Assembly: GCA_004552965.1 (NCBI GenBank)
Contig: SFMU01000013.1
Span: 1 to 41,797 of the forward strand
Reading direction: 5' to 3'
Source: Bacteroidales bacterium
Lineage (GTDB): Bacteria; Bacteroidota; Bacteroidia; Bacteroidales; UBA932
DNA: 41,797 bases
The notes beneath the pieces are model-generated. The model worked only from the letters and a program-made list of their open reading frames with translations. It searched no databases and was not told where the DNA came from. Made by a program: the position numbers and the translations under genes. Positions 40,550 to 41,797 of the stretch are shown here, piece by piece (position 1 is the first letter of the stretch; the number at the start of each line of letters is the position of its first letter).

Positions 40550-41587
40550 ATGAAAGGAATCGGTATCATCGGTTGCGGAAAAATTTCACAGATCCGTCAT
40601 ATTCCCGAATATCTTGACAACCCTTCTGCGAGAATCGTCGGAGTCTGCGACTTCAACATGGAAAGGGCACGCCAGATTGCTGAACAGCTTGGCGCAAAGG
40701 CATATTCAAGTGCCGAAGAACTGCTCGCCGACCCTCAGATCGATGCAGTGAGCGTCTGCGTCGCGAACAATGCCCATTGCGAAGTGACCGTGAAAGCCCT
40801 CCGTGCCGGCAAGGATGTCCTTTGCGAGAAGCCGATGGCTACGAACATCGAAGAGTGCGAACTGATGGTCAGGACGGCTGCAGAATGCGGCCGGAAGCTG
40901 ATGATCGGGCAGAACCAGCGCCTGGCGGATGCCCATGTCAAGGCAAAGGAGCTTCTGGAGCAGGGCGCAATCGGCAAGATTCTCACTTTCCGTACCTCTT
41001 TCGGGCATTCTGGGCCTGAGTCCTGGAGCGTCGACCCGGGGCGGGGTACCTGGTTCTTCGACCGGAAGAAAGCAGTCATGGGAGTCATGGCTGATCTTGG
41101 AATACACAAGACCGACCTTATCCAGCATCTGCTCGGGCAGAAGATTGTGGCCACCACAGCCCGTCTTGTGACTCTGGACAAGAAGGGACCTGACGGGGAA
41201 CTCATCGGAGTGGATGACAATGCAATCTGCATCTACGAGATGGATGGCGGGGCAATCGGCACGATGACCGCAAGCTGGACCTACTATGGGGCGGAGGATA
41301 ATTCGACGGTGCTTTACGGCACCCTCGGCAACATGACTGTCTATGACATAGACCGGGCTCCTATCGTCATTCGCAGGAATGACGGTTCCGTGACTGAATA
41401 TGAGGTCGGGCAGATCCAGACCAATGCCAACCAGACGAAGTCCGGCATCATCGATTCCTTCATCGACTGTCTTGAGAATGACACTGAACCTTCCATCAGC
41501 GGCGCTGATGTGCTGGCGGCCATGAAGGCGGTCTTCGCATCCATCAAGTCATCCGAAGAAGGGGTCCGTGTCACAATCGACAGGTAG
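40550..41587 (+). CDS. Gfo/Idh/MocA family NAD(P)-dependent oxidoreductase
   Basis: Protein of 345 residues with an N-terminal Rossmann fold (IGIIGCGKIS, glycine-rich loop about 6-12) and the family EKP motif in CEKPMATN (Glu93-Lys94-Pro95), where the Lys contacts NAD and substrate. The C-terminal substrate domain carries GVMADLGIHKTDLIQHLLG with the conserved Asp and His. Such enzymes oxidise or reduce sugars, inositols or related polyols; the substrate cannot be read. No signal peptide, so cytoplasmic. The ATG at 40550 is preferred to TTG 40538. Neighbours give no further clue. Confidence 0.92.
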   Translation: MKGIGIIGCGKISQIRHIPEYLDNPSARIVGVCDFNMERARQIAEQLGAKAYSSAEELLADPQIDAVSVCVANNAHCEVTVKALRAGKDVLCEKPMATNIEECELMVRTAAECGRKLMIGQNQRLADAHVKAKELLEQGAIGKILTFRTSFGHSGPESWSVDPGRGTWFFDRKKAVMGVMADLGIHKTDLIQHLLGQKIVATTARLVTLDKKGPDGELIGVDDNAICIYEMDGGAIGTMTASWTYYGAEDNSTVLYGTLGNMTVYDIDRAPIVIRRNDGSVTEYEVGQIQTNANQTKSGIIDSFIDCLENDTEPSISGADVLAAMKAVFASIKSSEEGVRVTIDR

Positions 41588-41664
41588 GATTCAGCCATAC
41601 AGAAAAGGGGGATGTGTTTGAGTCCTGCATCGTCCTTTCCTTCGACTGATGCGGCACTAAAGAA

Positions 41665-41790
41665 TCAGCAAGTTAGAACGGTATTTCTTGTCGCGCGGAT
41701 AATCTTTGCCGGATTGGACTCCAGACTCTTTGAGATGACCGCCGATACAATGACATTCGTGTCAATTACGGCGTAGAATTTACCTTCCAT
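41665..41790 (-). pseudogene. Truncated PIN-domain (COG1569-like toxin) remnant
   Basis: On the minus strand, ATG at 41790 opens a 41-residue frame: MEGKFYAVIDTNVIVSAV, then ISKSLESNPAKIIRA. This is the N-terminus of a PIN-domain protein, with the first catalytic Asp in VIDTN and the family NPAK motif. After IIRA the sequence loses similarity and stops at 41665, far short of the usual length of about 130-140 residues, and the later acidic residues are missing. It is most likely a deletion remnant of a toxin-antitoxin pair; the antitoxin, if any, would lie beyond the right edge. The remaining bases 41588-41664 hold nothing recognisable. Confidence 0.65.
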
Positions 41791-41797
41791 TGCGTAC

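Larger units (their letters stand above)
277..41401. repeat. Dispersed over-represented motif GAATAT, extended as GAATATTC and GAATATGC
   Basis: By hand count GAATAT or its complement occurs about 100 times (about 55 on plus, 45 on minus), against roughly 15-20 expected from composition. The palindrome GAATATTC occurs ten times (7399, 7793, 8598, 10872, 11042, 20924, 25515, 27788, 39837, 40452) where less than one is expected. GAATATGC/GCATATTC occurs about 20 times. Copies fall in different reading frames and in intergenic DNA. Confidence 0.6.

Noticed and set aside
41669..41762. Second open frame overlapping the PIN remnant in another frame
   Set aside because: It has no start codon, is bounded by a stop at its 5' side, and resembles no family, whereas the ATG frame shows clear PIN motifs.

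Overview
The window is chromosomal DNA from a member of the Bacteroidota, most likely order Bacteroidales. The genome has moderate GC, roughly in the low to mid 50s percent by eye. Evidence for this placement: the parA-parB-DUF5683-LysM transglycosylase gene order, a short primary sigma factor without region 1.1, a PrfA-independent ATP-type PEP carboxykinase, a YgiQ-type radical SAM protein, many secreted proteins with signal peptides ending in AQ, and repeated matches to the Bacteroidota promoter (TTTG, then TAnnTTTG) in front of genes. I cannot name a genus. Genes are dense. No insertion sequence, CRISPR array, prophage or rRNA was seen.

Layout. 1-260: a run of stem-loops and a tRNA-Phe with its promoter on the minus strand. 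352-7008: priA, then the parA-parB-DUF5683-mltD chromosome segregation and envelope operon. 7049-9614: a tight three-gene unit of a PqqD-like protein, an HprK-like kinase and an aminotransferase. 9593-13226: a FAD flavoprotein, a divergent low-molecular-weight phosphatase, and pckA. 13227-13834: the only long gene-free stretch, AT-rich, ending in an orphan plus-strand terminator. 13835-19017: a secreted lipoprotein, a multidomain GH28-like protein and an alkaline phosphatase. 19072-26120 (minus strand): a secreted golvesin/amidase composite, a VanZ protein, a CBM9-like protein, an MsbA-type ABC exporter and an M28-like peptidase with an altered active site. 26228-31109: a TPR protein, a YycJ-like hydrolase, glutathione peroxidase and a BtuF-like lipoprotein. 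31193-33855 (minus strand): dnaN, an exonuclease and an FAH-like protein. 34035-39997: htrA, rpoD, argS and ygiQ. 40069-41790: a small acidic protein with its own promoter and terminator, a Gfo/Idh/MocA oxidoreductase, and a truncated PIN-domain remnant at the edge.

How the parts fit. Most genes are housekeeping: replication restart and clamp, segregation, transcription, translation, gluconeogenesis or succinate fermentation, and periplasmic quality control. The accessory part (13.8-31 kb) is mostly periplasmic or outer-membrane proteins acting on glycans, phosphate esters and peptidoglycan. It has no SusC/SusD pair and so is not a classical polysaccharide utilization locus.

The most unusual signals are four. 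First, GAATAT and its extended forms GAATATTC and GAATATGC are strongly over-represented on both strands. Second, there is an orphan RiPP-recognition-like plus HprK-like kinase pair. Third, the amidase domain appears to be split by a golvesin-like insertion. Fourth, one M28 peptidase has lost its expected catalytic base and one metal ligand.
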